A DNA stretch of 64,000 nucleotides from contig JBDHWD010000001.1 of the NCBI GenBank assembly GCA_039810005.1, forward strand, positions 54,879 through 118,878. Direction: 5' to 3'. Below the pieces are notes generated by a model, which had not been told where the DNA came from, made no database searches, and saw only the letters and a program-made list of their open reading frames with translations. Positions within the stretch are counted from its first letter, which is position 1; the number at the start of each line of letters is the position of its first letter. This stretch comes from JAMLIA01 sp039810005. Its GTDB lineage: Bacteria; Chloroflexota; Chloroflexia; Thermomicrobiales; CFX8. Shown piece after piece: positions 15,952-24,915 of this stretch. The position numbers and the translations under genes are program-made.

Positions 15952-16035
15952 CGGAGAGGGAGGGATTCGAACCCCCGGAGCTCATCACTCAACTGTTTTC
16001 AAGACAGCCGCCTTAAACCACTCGGCCACCTCTCC
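15952..16035 (-). tRNA. tRNA-Ser (anticodon TGA)
   Basis: 84-nt class II tRNA: acceptor GGAGAGG/CCTCTCC, D arm GGCCGAGTGGTTTAAGGC, anticodon loop CTTGAAA, variable arm and GGGGGTTCGAATCCCTC T arm. CCA not encoded. It reads TCN serine codons. It is not tRNA-Sec: the anticodon is TGA, not TCA, and the acceptor stem has the normal 7 bp. Confidence 0.96.
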
Positions 16036-16109
16036 AATGGTCGCGTCCGCCACGAACGCGGCGGACGCTCCATGAAGTTTACACTGACAGGCGCGCGACT
16101 TCAGCCACG

Positions 16110-17375
16110 TCAGCCGATCCGTTCCTGACCACCCATATACGGCCGGATGACCTTCGGAATCGTGATCGAGCCGTCTTCGTTCTGGTAATTCTCGATGACT
16201 GCGATCATCGTTCGCGGCATGCCGAGGCCGGAGCCATTCAGCGTGTGGACGAACTGCGGTCGCTGGCCCTCAGCCGGGCGGAAGCGGATGTTCGAGCGGC
16301 GCGCCTGGAAGTCGCGGAAGTTCGAGCAGGATGAAACTTCGAGCCACTCGTTGACACCTGGCGCCCAGACTTCCAGATCGACCTTGCGCGAGGCAACGAA
16401 CGACAGGTCGCCGGTGCAGATTTCCAGATTGCGGTACGGCAACTCAAGCCGCTCCAGCGTCTCGGCGGCATCACGAATCAGTCTCGTGTGCGCTTCGCCG
16501 GATTCGTCCGGCCGCACGAACATGACCAGCTCGACCTTGTCAAACTGGAAAAGCCGCTTAATGCCGCGAACGTCGCGCCCAGCGCTGGCTTTCTCGTTTC
16601 GGAAGCAGGCCGAGTAGGCGGTGTGGCGGATCGGCAACTGCGAACCATCAAGGATTTCGTCGCGATACATATTCGTGACGGGCACCTCGGCGGTCGGGAT
16701 CAACCAGAGGTCTTCCGCCTCGTCACGGAACAGTGTGTCCTCAAACTTGGGCAGGTTGCCCGTGCCGACCATCGCCTCACGGCGCACGAGGTACGGTGGG
16801 TAGACCTCTTCGTATCCTTGCTCACGATGCAGATCGAGCATCCAGGTGATGATCGCGCGTTGCAGCCGCGCGCCATCGCCGCGCAGGAAGTTGAAGCGCG
16901 ATCCCGACACCTTCACGCCGCGCTCGAAGTCGATGATGCCGAGCTGCTCGCCGATCTCCCAGTGCGGGCGCGGCTCGAAGTCGAACGTGCGCGGTGTGCC
17001 CCAAGTGCTGGTCACGACGTTATCGTTTTCGTCGTCGCCGACTGGCGTCTCCTCCGACGGGAGGTTGGGCACGAGTAGTTGGAGATGCAGGAGCTCCTGG
17101 TCGAGCGCCGTGATCGTTTCGTTCTTGCTCGCAATCTCGTCGCCGAGCCGCCGCATTCTGGCGATGTGCGCTTCTCGCTCGGCACCGGCCGGTACCTTGC
17201 CGGTCTGGCGTGAACCTTCGTTGAGCGAGGCTCGCATCGTCTCGACCTCGGTCAGTAGCGCGCGGCGTCGCTCGTCCAGCTCGACGATTTCGTCGATGGG
17301 CGCAGTCGTGTGGAGCTTTGCGATCTGCTCCTTGACAAACTCGGGCCTCTCGCGGATCAGCCGTAAGTCCAGCAT
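16110..17375 (-). CDS. serS: Seryl-tRNA synthetase
   Basis: Charges tRNA-Ser (and tRNA-Sec, where present) with serine; 421 aa, normal length. The N-terminal antiparallel coiled-coil arm (about 1-105) starts MLDLRLIRERPEFVKEQ. The class II core shows motif 2 (FRNEKASAGRDVRGIKRLFQF) and motif 3 (GLGMPRTMIAVIENYQ). The ATG has AAGGAGAA upstream. It lies next to tRNA-Ser(TGA). In an organism with SelA it would also supply the Ser-tRNA-Sec precursor of selenocysteine. No T-box consensus is visible in the 245 bases upstream. Confidence 0.97.
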   Translation of the reverse strand: MLDLRLIRERPEFVKEQIAKLHTTAPIDEIVELDERRRALLTEVETMRASLNEGSRQTGKVPAGAEREAHIARMRRLGDEIASKNETITALDQELLHLQLLVPNLPSEETPVGDDENDNVVTSTWGTPRTFDFEPRPHWEIGEQLGIIDFERGVKVSGSRFNFLRGDGARLQRAIITWMLDLHREQGYEEVYPPYLVRREAMVGTGNLPKFEDTLFRDEAEDLWLIPTAEVPVTNMYRDEILDGSQLPIRHTAYSACFRNEKASAGRDVRGIKRLFQFDKVELVMFVRPDESGEAHTRLIRDAAETLERLELPYRNLEICTGDLSFVASRKVDLEVWAPGVNEWLEVSSCSNFRDFQARRSNIRFRPAEGQRPQFVHTLNGSGLGMPRTMIAVIENYQNEDGSITIPKVIRPYMGGQERIG

Positions 17376-17564
17376 AGTCGTTCTCCTTCTCAGTCCTTCG
17401 CATGGTCAGGTTGGCCGGCAAGGTGAGGACGACTACTGCTGATACCGCCGCGTGTGCCGGACCAGCCCCGTTCGCGGCCGACTCGCCGAATATCCAGGGC
17501 TACATTCACTCGACCATACATTCTGACACACCCACCAATCGTTTCTCGCGAATCAACAACGAAA

Positions 17565-17587
17565 GACGCCCTACCGGGTAGGGCGTC
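17565..17587 (-). terminator. Hairpin terminator downstream of the HNH gene
   Basis: GACGCCCTAC / GTAGGGCGTC, 10-bp arms with a 3-base loop, 34 bases past the stop of the HNH gene on the minus strand and before the serS promoter region. Confidence 0.6.
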
Positions 17588-17620
17588 GTGAGCAGCGACC
17601 TTCAGTTGGAAGGCAGCCGC

Positions 17621-18208
17621 TCAGTCGCTAGCGCTACTGTGGGAGTACGCGCTCGGCATCTGCTCGAAGCCTGGGATGAACCGCAGCCAGGCGTCTGACA
17701 CCGATGAATTGATGCGCCGCTGGATCGTGTAGTAGCGGCCCGCCTTGGGCTCGAACGGCTCACGGCGCAGCCGCATCTTCGAGTCGATGAGCAGCTTCCC
17801 GCCCTTGCGGTGATTGCAGGATCGACAGGCGGAGACGAGGTTCTCCCACGAGTGTTCGCCACCGCGCGAGCGCGGGATGATGTGGTCAATCGTCAGGTCG
17901 CCGGTATGTACGCCGCAGTATTGGCAGGTGAAGTTATCACGAATGAAGATCTCGCGGCGGGTGAGCTTCACGCGCGGATGCGGCCGTCGAATCAGGTGGC
18001 AGAGGCGAATGACGCACGGTGCATGAAACGTCCGCGTTGAGGTTGCGATCGATGCCTGATAAACGTCGAGAATTTCAGCCTTGTCCTGCAGGACGAGACC
18101 GATAGCGCGACGCATGTTGCAGACATTCAGCGGCTCGTAGTTCTGGTTGAGTACCAGGACCATTCTGCGAGTGGCAGTGCGTTGAAGAGGTTCCGAACGT
18201 TGAGACAT
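17621..18208 (-). CDS. HNH endonuclease family protein
   Basis: 195 aa from ATG 18208. After VLVLNQNYEPLNVCNMRRAIGLVL, a typical start of this chromosomal HNH family, comes the nuclease site at about 95-150. That site contains FTCQYCG, DLTIDHIIPRSRGGEHSWENLVSACRSCNHRKG (two CxxC zinc pairs, catalytic His of DHI, Asn/His of the motif). The C-terminus is basic and Trp-containing. Such genes are widespread in Chloroflexota, Cyanobacteria and Actinobacteria as single chromosomal loci and are not linked to an obvious mobile element here. Cellular role unknown; DNA repair or tRNA/DNA processing are only guesses. An internal ATG at 18163 would be an alternative start. Confidence 0.83.
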   Translation of the reverse strand: MSQRSEPLQRTATRRMVLVLNQNYEPLNVCNMRRAIGLVLQDKAEILDVYQASIATSTRTFHAPCVIRLCHLIRRPHPRVKLTRREIFIRDNFTCQYCGVHTGDLTIDHIIPRSRGGEHSWENLVSACRSCNHRKGGKLLIDSKMRLRREPFEPKAGRYYTIQRRINSSVSDAWLRFIPGFEQMPSAYSHSSASD

Positions 18209-18371
18209 CGGCGTTTTGCTTCCAGGCCGCTCTCGCACTGAGCGTGCATTCAGACGCTGGATACTGGCTCACGCTGTCCGATGATAGCAAGCACCTGTGC
18301 CAATACGCAAGTACTCGTTGACAAACTCGGACAGCGTGTACGGACACTATGCGTGGCGCTGTCGCACGCTT

Positions 18372-21251
18372 CTAGTCAGCGGCAATCGCTGGCGCAGCCA
18401 GGATCGATCGCAGCGCTTGCCCGGTATAGGAGGCTGCAATTTCCGCGACTTCTTCGGGCGTGCCCTGCGCGATGATTTCACCACCACGATGACCACCCTC
18501 GGGGCCGAGATCGATGATCCAGTCGGCCGACTTGATGACATCCAGGTTGTGCTCGATCACCAGAACGGTGTTACCGGCGTCAGTAAGACGCTGGAGGACG
18601 CCGAGCAGTCGCTCGATATCGGCGAAGTGGAGGCCGGTCGTCGGCTCATCGAGAATATAGAGCGTCTTGCCGGTAGCGCGACGCGATAGCTCCGACGCCA
18701 GCTTGACGCGTTGCGCCTCGCCACCGGACAACTGTGTCGCCGGCTGTCCGAGATGGACGTAGCCGAGACCGACGTCGTAGAGCGTCTGCATCTTGTTGCG
18801 GATCTTCGGAATGTTCTCGAAGAACTCCAGCGACTCCTCAACCGTCATGTCTAGCACGTCGGCGATGTTCTTGCCCTTGTATTCGATCTCGAGTGCCTCG
18901 CGGTTGTAGCGCTTGCCGTGGCAAACCTCGCAAGGCACGTAGACGTCCGGCAGGAACTGCATCTCGATCTTGACGATGCCGTCGCCCGCACAGGCTTCGC
19001 AGCGGCCGCCCTTGACGTTGAATGAGAAGCGCCCCGCTTTGTACCCGCGCGTCTTCGCTTCGGGCATCGCCGCGAACAGTTCGCGGATGTGCGTGAAGAC
19101 CCCGGTATACGTCGCAGGATTCGAGCGCGGCGTACGTCCAATCGGGCTCTGATCGATGTCGATGACCTTATCGATGTGCTCGATGCCATCCAGCCGATCG
19201 AACGCGCCCGGTCGATCGTGGGCGCGATAGAGTACCTGCGCGATGCGACGATAAAGCGTGTCGGTGATGAGCGTACTCTTGCCGGAGCCTGAGACGCCGG
19301 TAACGCAGATGAACGTCCCGAGCGGGAATTCGGCAGTAATGTCCTTCAGGTTGTTCTCTCGCGCCCCGCGCAACACAAGTTGCAGACCGTTGCCGATCCG
19401 TCGCTCTTCAGGGATCGGGATACTGCGACGGCCGCTGAGATAGGCGCCGGTGATCGAGTCCGGGTTCGCGACAATCTCCGGATACATGCCGGCCGCGACA
19501 ATCTGCCCGCCGTGCTCGCCAGCGCCGGGACCGATGTCGATGATCCAGTCGGCCGCGCGCATCGTCTCTTCGTCATGCTCGACAATGAGCAACGTGTTGC
19601 CGATGTCGCGCAGATGCTCCAGCGTGCCGATGAGTCGGGCGTTGTCGCGATGATGCAGGCCGATTGATGGTTCGTCCAGCACATACATGACGCCCATCAG
19701 ACGGCTGCCAATTTGAGTCGCCAGTCGGATGCGCTGAGCTTCGCCGCCCGAGAGGCTGGCTGCGCCGCGATCGAGCGTCAGGTAATCCAGACCGACATCG
19801 ACGAGGAAGCCGAGCCGCTCGCGTATCTCCTTCAGCACTTGCCGCGCGATGAGCAGCTCGCGCTCCGTCAATGCGCCAGACTGTAACCGCTCGGCAAAGT
19901 TGAGTGCATCCTGAACAGACATGCGAGCGATTTCGACAATCGAGTGATCGTCGACGGTCACGGCAATAACCTCGGGACGCAGTCTCGCACCTTTGCAGGT
20001 CGGGCACGGACGCGACGCCATGTACTGCGTCATCTCCTGGCGGATGTACTCCGAAGACGTCTGACGCAGCCGCCGCTCGAGGTAGGGGATGACACCTTCG
20101 TACTTCACTGTGTACTGCCGCCGACGCCCGTTGCGTGACGTGTAGCGCACGGTGAGTGTCGGTCGGCCATCACCGAATAGCACGGCGCGCCGTTGTTCAT
20201 CAGTCAGGTCACGGAACGGCACATCGAGCGGGATGTCCTTCGCGTCGGCCAATGACGCGAGCATGGCTTCATACCAGGCGTTGGCGTCGCGCCCCGGACG
20301 CGACCAGGGCGCGATCGCCCCTTTGGCGATCGTGAGATCCGGGTCTGGAACGATCAGCGACTCATCGAACTCCATCGCAATGCCGAGTCCGGTGCAGGTC
20401 GGGCAAGCCCCGTGCGGGCTGTTGAACGAGAACGAGCGTGGCTCGATCTCACCAATTGAGATGCCGCAGACGGGGCAGGCAAACTGCTCTGAGAATTGCA
20501 GCTCTGGCCCATCGACCACCTGAACGGTGACGTTGCCTTCGCCGAGACGCAGCGCCGTCTCGAGCGAGTCGATGAGGCGAATACGCAGCGCATGCAGATC
20601 CTCGTCGGACTCGTGCCGAACGACGAGTCTGTCAACGACGACCTCGATTGTGTGCTTCTTCGTCTTGGCTAGCTTGATCTGCTCTTCGAGATCGCGCGTC
20701 TCGCCATCGACCCGCACACGAACGAAGCCGCCCTTGCGGATCTGCTCCAATACGCCCTGATGCTCACCCTTGCGATCACGAATCACGGGACCGAGGATCA
20801 GCAGCCGCGAGCCTTCTTCGAGCGACAGAATCGACTCGGCCATCTGCTGCACCGACTGCTGCGAAATCTCTCGACCGCACTTCGGACAGTGTGGATGTCC
20901 GATGCGCGCGTAGAGCAGACGCAAATGGTCGTAAATTTCGGTGACGGTTCCAACGGTCGATCGTGGATTGCGGCTGGAGCCCTTCTGGTCGATTGAGATC
21001 GCTGGTGACAGGCCGTCGATCTGATCGACGTCCGGCTTCTCCATCTGCCCGAGGAACTGCCGCGCGTAGGCCGATAGCGACTCGACGTACCGTCGCTGGC
21101 CCTCGGCGTAGATGGTGTCAAAAGCGAGAGAGGATTTGCCGGAACCGGACAATCCGGTGAGTACCACGAACTTGTCACGCGGGATCTCAACGTCGACGTT
21201 CTTCAGGTTGTGTTCGCGTGCGCCTCGTACGACGATCTTGTCTGTCGGCAT
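18372..21251 (-). CDS. uvrA: Excinuclease ABC subunit A
   Basis: DNA damage sensor of nucleotide excision repair, a dimeric ATPase with two ABC modules; 959 aa. Seen: MPTDKIVVRGAREHNLKNVD, first Walker A GLSGSGKSSLAF, zinc module (CPKCGREIS, CPVCGISIGEIEPRSFSFN), first signature LSGGEAQRIRLATQIG, second Walker A GVSGSGKSTLITDTL, zinc finger CEACAGDGIVKIEMQFLPDVYVPCEVC, and second signature LSGGEAQRVKLASEL with Walker B LYILDEPTTGLH. ATG 21251 is the conserved start; the frame runs 63 bases further upstream without conservation. It is separated from valS by a divergent control region. Confidence 0.98.
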   Translation of the reverse strand: MPTDKIVVRGAREHNLKNVDVEIPRDKFVVLTGLSGSGKSSLAFDTIYAEGQRRYVESLSAYARQFLGQMEKPDVDQIDGLSPAISIDQKGSSRNPRSTVGTVTEIYDHLRLLYARIGHPHCPKCGREISQQSVQQMAESILSLEEGSRLLILGPVIRDRKGEHQGVLEQIRKGGFVRVRVDGETRDLEEQIKLAKTKKHTIEVVVDRLVVRHESDEDLHALRIRLIDSLETALRLGEGNVTVQVVDGPELQFSEQFACPVCGISIGEIEPRSFSFNSPHGACPTCTGLGIAMEFDESLIVPDPDLTIAKGAIAPWSRPGRDANAWYEAMLASLADAKDIPLDVPFRDLTDEQRRAVLFGDGRPTLTVRYTSRNGRRRQYTVKYEGVIPYLERRLRQTSSEYIRQEMTQYMASRPCPTCKGARLRPEVIAVTVDDHSIVEIARMSVQDALNFAERLQSGALTERELLIARQVLKEIRERLGFLVDVGLDYLTLDRGAASLSGGEAQRIRLATQIGSRLMGVMYVLDEPSIGLHHRDNARLIGTLEHLRDIGNTLLIVEHDEETMRAADWIIDIGPGAGEHGGQIVAAGMYPEIVANPDSITGAYLSGRRSIPIPEERRIGNGLQLVLRGARENNLKDITAEFPLGTFICVTGVSGSGKSTLITDTLYRRIAQVLYRAHDRPGAFDRLDGIEHIDKVIDIDQSPIGRTPRSNPATYTGVFTHIRELFAAMPEAKTRGYKAGRFSFNVKGGRCEACAGDGIVKIEMQFLPDVYVPCEVCHGKRYNREALEIEYKGKNIADVLDMTVEESLEFFENIPKIRNKMQTLYDVGLGYVHLGQPATQLSGGEAQRVKLASELSRRATGKTLYILDEPTTGLHFADIERLLGVLQRLTDAGNTVLVIEHNLDVIKSADWIIDLGPEGGHRGGEIIAQGTPEEVAEIAASYTGQALRSILAAPAIAAD

Positions 21252-21713
21252 GTGGTCTCCGGTGGTCTGTCGGGATCGAATGGCAGTGATTGGGCCGCTT
21301 CGAGCGTAGAACATTCATTCGCAATATCGAATTGTAACACCGTCCGTACGAGCCGCACCTGTCCTGCCAACGCAGATTAGGATAGACGAGACTGTTATCA
21401 TTTGAGAGAGCGAAAGTGCCGCCGGTTCGGGCTTCCTGATGAGGAAACTCGCCGGTTGCCGGGGCCGCCGATTGATGTTCGGCGCGACCTCAGCTGTGAC
21501 GGCACCTGAGGTCATCTGGTCGACCGCAAAGGCTTCCGCGTCGTTCGTTCTCCGGTCGTCGCTTACGAGCCTGCCAACGCGATGTCGCGCGGAGGTTCTG
21601 GCGCAACGTTGTGATGCCGCAGGTCGACCCGTCCTTGGCAGGACGGGTTTTTCGTCTTTGCATTGCTGATGGAGCTGGGTCAGTACCGGTTTGGCCCAAG
21701 GAGGGGAGCGCGG
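21252..21713 (+). promoter_or_regulatory. Structured, attenuator-bearing leader of valS
   Basis: A 460-base gene-free stretch between divergent uvrA and valS. On the plus strand a TATCAT (21396-21401) could be the -10. Then come several hairpins: CGCCGA/TCGGCG (about 21466-21484), GACCTCAG/CTGAGGTC (about 21485-21512), CGACCG/CGGTCG (about 21520-21557), and finally an intrinsic terminator at 21627-21652. No plus-strand gene lies upstream that would need that terminator, so it looks like an attenuator in the valS transcript. I cannot find the canonical T-box core (AGGGUGGNACCGCG), so I do not name the class. Confidence 0.6.
21627..21652 (+). terminator. Intrinsic terminator (attenuator) upstream of valS
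   Basis: ACCCGTCC / GGACGGGT, perfect 8-bp arms, loop TTGGCA, ending in five T. It lies 62 bases before the valS ATG and on the same strand, with no gene before it, so it most likely acts as a transcription attenuator. Confidence 0.8.
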
Positions 21714-24389
21714 ATGGCGACTGAGGAGCAGATGACGGACCTGGGCGGTCTGCCCAAGGCGTACGATCCATCGTCGAGCGAATCACGCTGGTACGAGTTC
21801 TGGCACTCGCGCGGCTATTTCAAGCCGATCGACCGAGGCCAGGGGCCGTACGTCGTTGTGATGCCGCCGCCGAATGTGACCGGTGAGCTCCACATGGGCC
21901 ATGCGCTATTCTCCTCCGTCGAAGACTTGATGATCCGCTACCACCGGATGCGGGGCTACGCAGCGCTGTGGCTGCCAGGCGCAGACCACGCCGGCATTGC
22001 GGGGCAGTGGGTGGTCGAGAAGGAGCTCGCTAAAGAGAACCTGACCCGCCACGACCTCGGCCGCGAGGAATTCATCGCGCGAATCTGGGACTGGATGGAG
22101 TCATACCAGGAGCGCATCAAAGGCCAGCTCAAGTCGCTCGGAGCTTCGTGCGACTGGTCGCGCTACGTGTTCACGATGGACCCCGGGCCGGCGCGTGCCG
22201 TCCGCGTTGCGTTCAAGCATTTGTATGACAAGGGTCTGATCTATCGCGGCGAGCGCTTGATCTCGTGGTGCCCGCGCTGCATGACCGCACTGTCCGATCT
22301 TGAGGTGAATCACGAAGAAGAGCAATCGTTCCTGTGGCACCTGCGCTACCCGCTGGCCAGCGGCAACGGCGCGATTGAGGTTGCGACGACGCGGCCCGAG
22401 ACGATGCTCGGCGACACGGCTGTCGCAGTTCATCCTGATGATGAGCGCTATACGGCATTGATCGGGCAGGAGCTCATTCTGCCGATTCTGGGCCGGCGCA
22501 TTCCGATAGTCGCGGACGCAGCGGTCGATCGCGAGTTCGGCAGCGGCGCAGTGAAGGTCACACCGGCGCACGATCCGAATGACTTCGAGATTGGCCAGCG
22601 CCACGATCTGCCGAAGATCACGGTGATGAACCTCAATGGCACGATGAACGCCGAGGCCGGTGAGTTCGAAGGGCTCACCATTGCCGATGCGCGCAAGGCG
22701 GTTGTTGAGCGCCTTGAGCGTGACGGTGCCCTGGTGCGCGTTGAGCCGCATACGCATTCGGTTGGGCATTGTGACCGCTGCGGAACTGTCGTTGAGCCGT
22801 TGATCTCGAAGCAGTGGTTTGTGGAGATGGAGCCGCTCGCTCGTCCGGCAATTGATGTGGTCAAGTCGGGAGAGGTCAGGTTCTTTCCGTCGCGATTCAC
22901 GAGCGTCTACCTCAACTGGATGGAGAACATCCATGACTGGTGTATCTCCCGTCAGCTCTGGTGGGGGCACCGCATCCCGATCTGGTATTGCGACGACTGC
23001 GGCGAGGTGACGGCGACTGATGAGGAAACGCTGACGGCATGCCCTGCCTGTAACTCGAAGAACATCCGCCAGGACCCGGACGTCCTCGACACGTGGTTCT
23101 CGTCGGGCCTCTGGCCGTTCTCGACACTGGGCTGGCCGGAGAAGACACCTGATCTGGAGACGTATTACCCCGGCCATCTGATGGAGACCGGCTACGACAT
23201 CATCTTCCATTGGGTGTCACGCATGATCTTCTTCGGCATCGAGCTCATGGGCGAGCCGCCGTTCCGGGACGTCTACCTGCATGGCACGGTGCGCGATCAG
23301 CACGGTCAGCGCATGAGCAAGACGAAGGGCAACGTGCTCGACCCAACGATCATCAGCGCCGAGTACGGCACCGATGCGCTGCGGTTCGCGTTGCTGACGG
23401 CATCGGGCCCGGGCAGTGACCTGAAGATGTCGACCGAGCGCGTTGAATCGATGCGCAACTTTGCTAACAAGCTGTTCAACGCGACGCGCTTCGCGTTGCG
23501 TGCAATCGAGGCTGCCGACATCAAGCGCGACGAGTCCGGCGCACCAACGCGTCCGGCCGACACTGACCTGTCGATCCCGGACGAGTGGATTCTTAGCCGC
23601 CTGGCCGCGACCACGCGCGAGGTGACGCGCCAGATTGATGAGTATCAGCTGCACGAAGCCGGTCGCTCGCTCTACGAGTTCATCTGGTCGGAGTTCTGCG
23701 ACTGGTACATCGAGGCGGTGAAGGTGCGCTTGTACGCGACGCCGCCTGATCCGGTCGTTCCGCAGACGCTCGCCTATGTGCTTGAGCAGACGCTGGCGTT
23801 GCTGCACCCGTTCATGCCGTTCGTTACCGAAGAGCTCTGGCAGCAGTTGCCGCATCCCGGCGACGCGCTGATCGTCGCCGACTGGCCAACTGCGGGCGCA
23901 ACCTATGCTGACGGCGAGGCGGCGTTCGAGTTGCTGCGCGAGGCCGCGCGCGAGATCCGCAACGCGCGTAGCGAACACGGCGTTGACCACGGACGGCGCA
24001 TCAAGGCAGTGATCTATCCAGGTGCGCATCGGGCTGCGTTCGAGGCGCTGGCGGCAGAGCTTCAGTTTTTCGGGCGCATCGATCCGGAGGCCTACGAAAT
24101 CCGCGACGGCGAACCGGAAGCGCCAGGCAAGAGTGCCGCAATCGTCGTTGGTGGCGCGACGATCTACCTGCCGCTCGCTGGTATGGTCGACCTCGCGGCC
24201 GAGCAGGCACGACTGGAGAAAGAGATCGCTGAGGCAGAAGCGGAGATCGCGCGCGTCGATGCGATGCTCGGCAATGCTCAGTTTGTGGAGAAGGCACCGG
24301 AGAAGGTCGTTGCTACTCAGCGCGAGCGCCGTGAGCGCGCAGTGGAGCGGCTGGCGCTGCTGCGCAGGAGCCTCGCGGAGCTCGGCTGA
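21714..24389 (+). CDS. valS: Valyl-tRNA synthetase
   Basis: Class I synthetase, 891 aa, normal size. HIGH motif as PPNVTGELHMGHALF near residue 45; CP1 editing domain (about 185-400); TRPETMLGDTAVAVHP editing site; KMSKS motif as RMSKTKGN; anticodon-binding helices; C-terminal coiled coil (LAAEQARLEKEIAEAEAEIARV) typical of ValRS. ATG 21714 is chosen over 21663 because AAGGAGGGG lies 8 bases upstream. Transcription is probably attenuated by the structured leader. It ends one base before the 3-methyladenine glycosylase gene. Confidence 0.98.
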   Translation: MATEEQMTDLGGLPKAYDPSSSESRWYEFWHSRGYFKPIDRGQGPYVVVMPPPNVTGELHMGHALFSSVEDLMIRYHRMRGYAALWLPGADHAGIAGQWVVEKELAKENLTRHDLGREEFIARIWDWMESYQERIKGQLKSLGASCDWSRYVFTMDPGPARAVRVAFKHLYDKGLIYRGERLISWCPRCMTALSDLEVNHEEEQSFLWHLRYPLASGNGAIEVATTRPETMLGDTAVAVHPDDERYTALIGQELILPILGRRIPIVADAAVDREFGSGAVKVTPAHDPNDFEIGQRHDLPKITVMNLNGTMNAEAGEFEGLTIADARKAVVERLERDGALVRVEPHTHSVGHCDRCGTVVEPLISKQWFVEMEPLARPAIDVVKSGEVRFFPSRFTSVYLNWMENIHDWCISRQLWWGHRIPIWYCDDCGEVTATDEETLTACPACNSKNIRQDPDVLDTWFSSGLWPFSTLGWPEKTPDLETYYPGHLMETGYDIIFHWVSRMIFFGIELMGEPPFRDVYLHGTVRDQHGQRMSKTKGNVLDPTIISAEYGTDALRFALLTASGPGSDLKMSTERVESMRNFANKLFNATRFALRAIEAADIKRDESGAPTRPADTDLSIPDEWILSRLAATTREVTRQIDEYQLHEAGRSLYEFIWSEFCDWYIEAVKVRLYATPPDPVVPQTLAYVLEQTLALLHPFMPFVTEELWQQLPHPGDALIVADWPTAGATYADGEAAFELLREAAREIRNARSEHGVDHGRRIKAVIYPGAHRAAFEALAAELQFFGRIDPEAYEIRDGEPEAPGKSAAIVVGGATIYLPLAGMVDLAAEQARLEKEIAEAEAEIARVDAMLGNAQFVEKAPEKVVATQRERRERAVERLALLRRSLAELG

Positions 24390-24390
24390 T

Positions 24391-24915
24391 ATGGAGAATC
24401 GCCTGCCTGCCTCGTGGTTTGCGGCTGACGTCGTGACGGTGGCTCGTGAGCTCATCGGGCGCACGTTGCGCGTCGCCGGGGCAGCCTGCGCGATCATCCT
24501 GGAGACAGAAGCCTACGGCGGACCGGACGATCCAGCATCGCACGCGGCCTTCCGTCCGGGCGGACGGGCAGCGTTGATGGCGGCTGAGGCCGGACACATC
24601 TACGTCTATGCTGCTTACGGCGTGTATCCGTGCTTCAACATTGTCACCGGGCCGGTGGGTGAGGCATCGGCCGTGCTGCTGCGTAGCGTGCGGCTGGCGG
24701 GTTCTCCGAAGACAATCAGTGGCCCGGGCCGAACGAGTCGAGCGCTGGGCATCTCCCTGGCGGACCACGGCCGCCAGACGCCGGACGAGCGTTTCTCGAT
24801 TAGCGCCGATCGACTGCCATGCATAATCACGCAGACTCCGCGAATCGGCATAGCCCGTGCAGTTGAAGTCCCCTGGCGTTTCGTCGGTCAGTTGCTGGCA
24901 GGAGGCGATGGATGA
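24391..24915 (+). CDS. 3-methyladenine DNA glycosylase (AAG/MPG family)
   Basis: Removes alkylated purines by flipping them from the helix; monofunctional base-excision-repair glycosylase. 174 aa, a little shorter than the usual 190-200. Catalytic Glu in the ILETEAYGGPDDPASHA block, the FRPGGRAALMAAEAGHIYVYAAYGVYPCFNIVTGP core and the GPGRTSRALGI loop are all present. ATG 24391 comes one base after the valS stop. The 3' end overlaps mutL as ATGA, so the repair pair is translationally coupled downstream of valS. Confidence 0.92.
   Translation: MENRLPASWFAADVVTVARELIGRTLRVAGAACAIILETEAYGGPDDPASHAAFRPGGRAALMAAEAGHIYVYAAYGVYPCFNIVTGPVGEASAVLLRSVRLAGSPKTISGPGRTSRALGISLADHGRQTPDERFSISADRLPCIITQTPRIGIARAVEVPWRFVGQLLAGGDG

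Noticed and set aside
15952..16035. tRNA-Sec
   Set aside because: The anticodon is TGA (Ser) with a normal 7-bp acceptor stem; tRNA-Sec would have TCA and a longer acceptor stem.
21305..21325. LexA box (GAACATTCATTC) before uvrA
   Set aside because: One mismatch from GAACNNNNGTTC, and no such site before uvrB or pcrA. The SOS box of this lineage is unknown to me, so this is not supported.
21435..21455. Hammerhead ribozyme or RNase P core (CTGATGAGGAAAC)
   Set aside because: The CUGAUGAG and GAAA pieces touch each other without a stem II, and the RNase P GAGGAAAGUCC core is not matched. It is better read as a GAG-GAAA-CTC tetraloop hairpin.
21580..21625. Canonical T-box in the valS leader
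   Set aside because: The best segment (GGTTCTGGCGCAACG) does not match AGGGUGGNACCGCG, and no specifier loop with a valine codon could be placed with confidence. Recorded only as an attenuator of unknown class.
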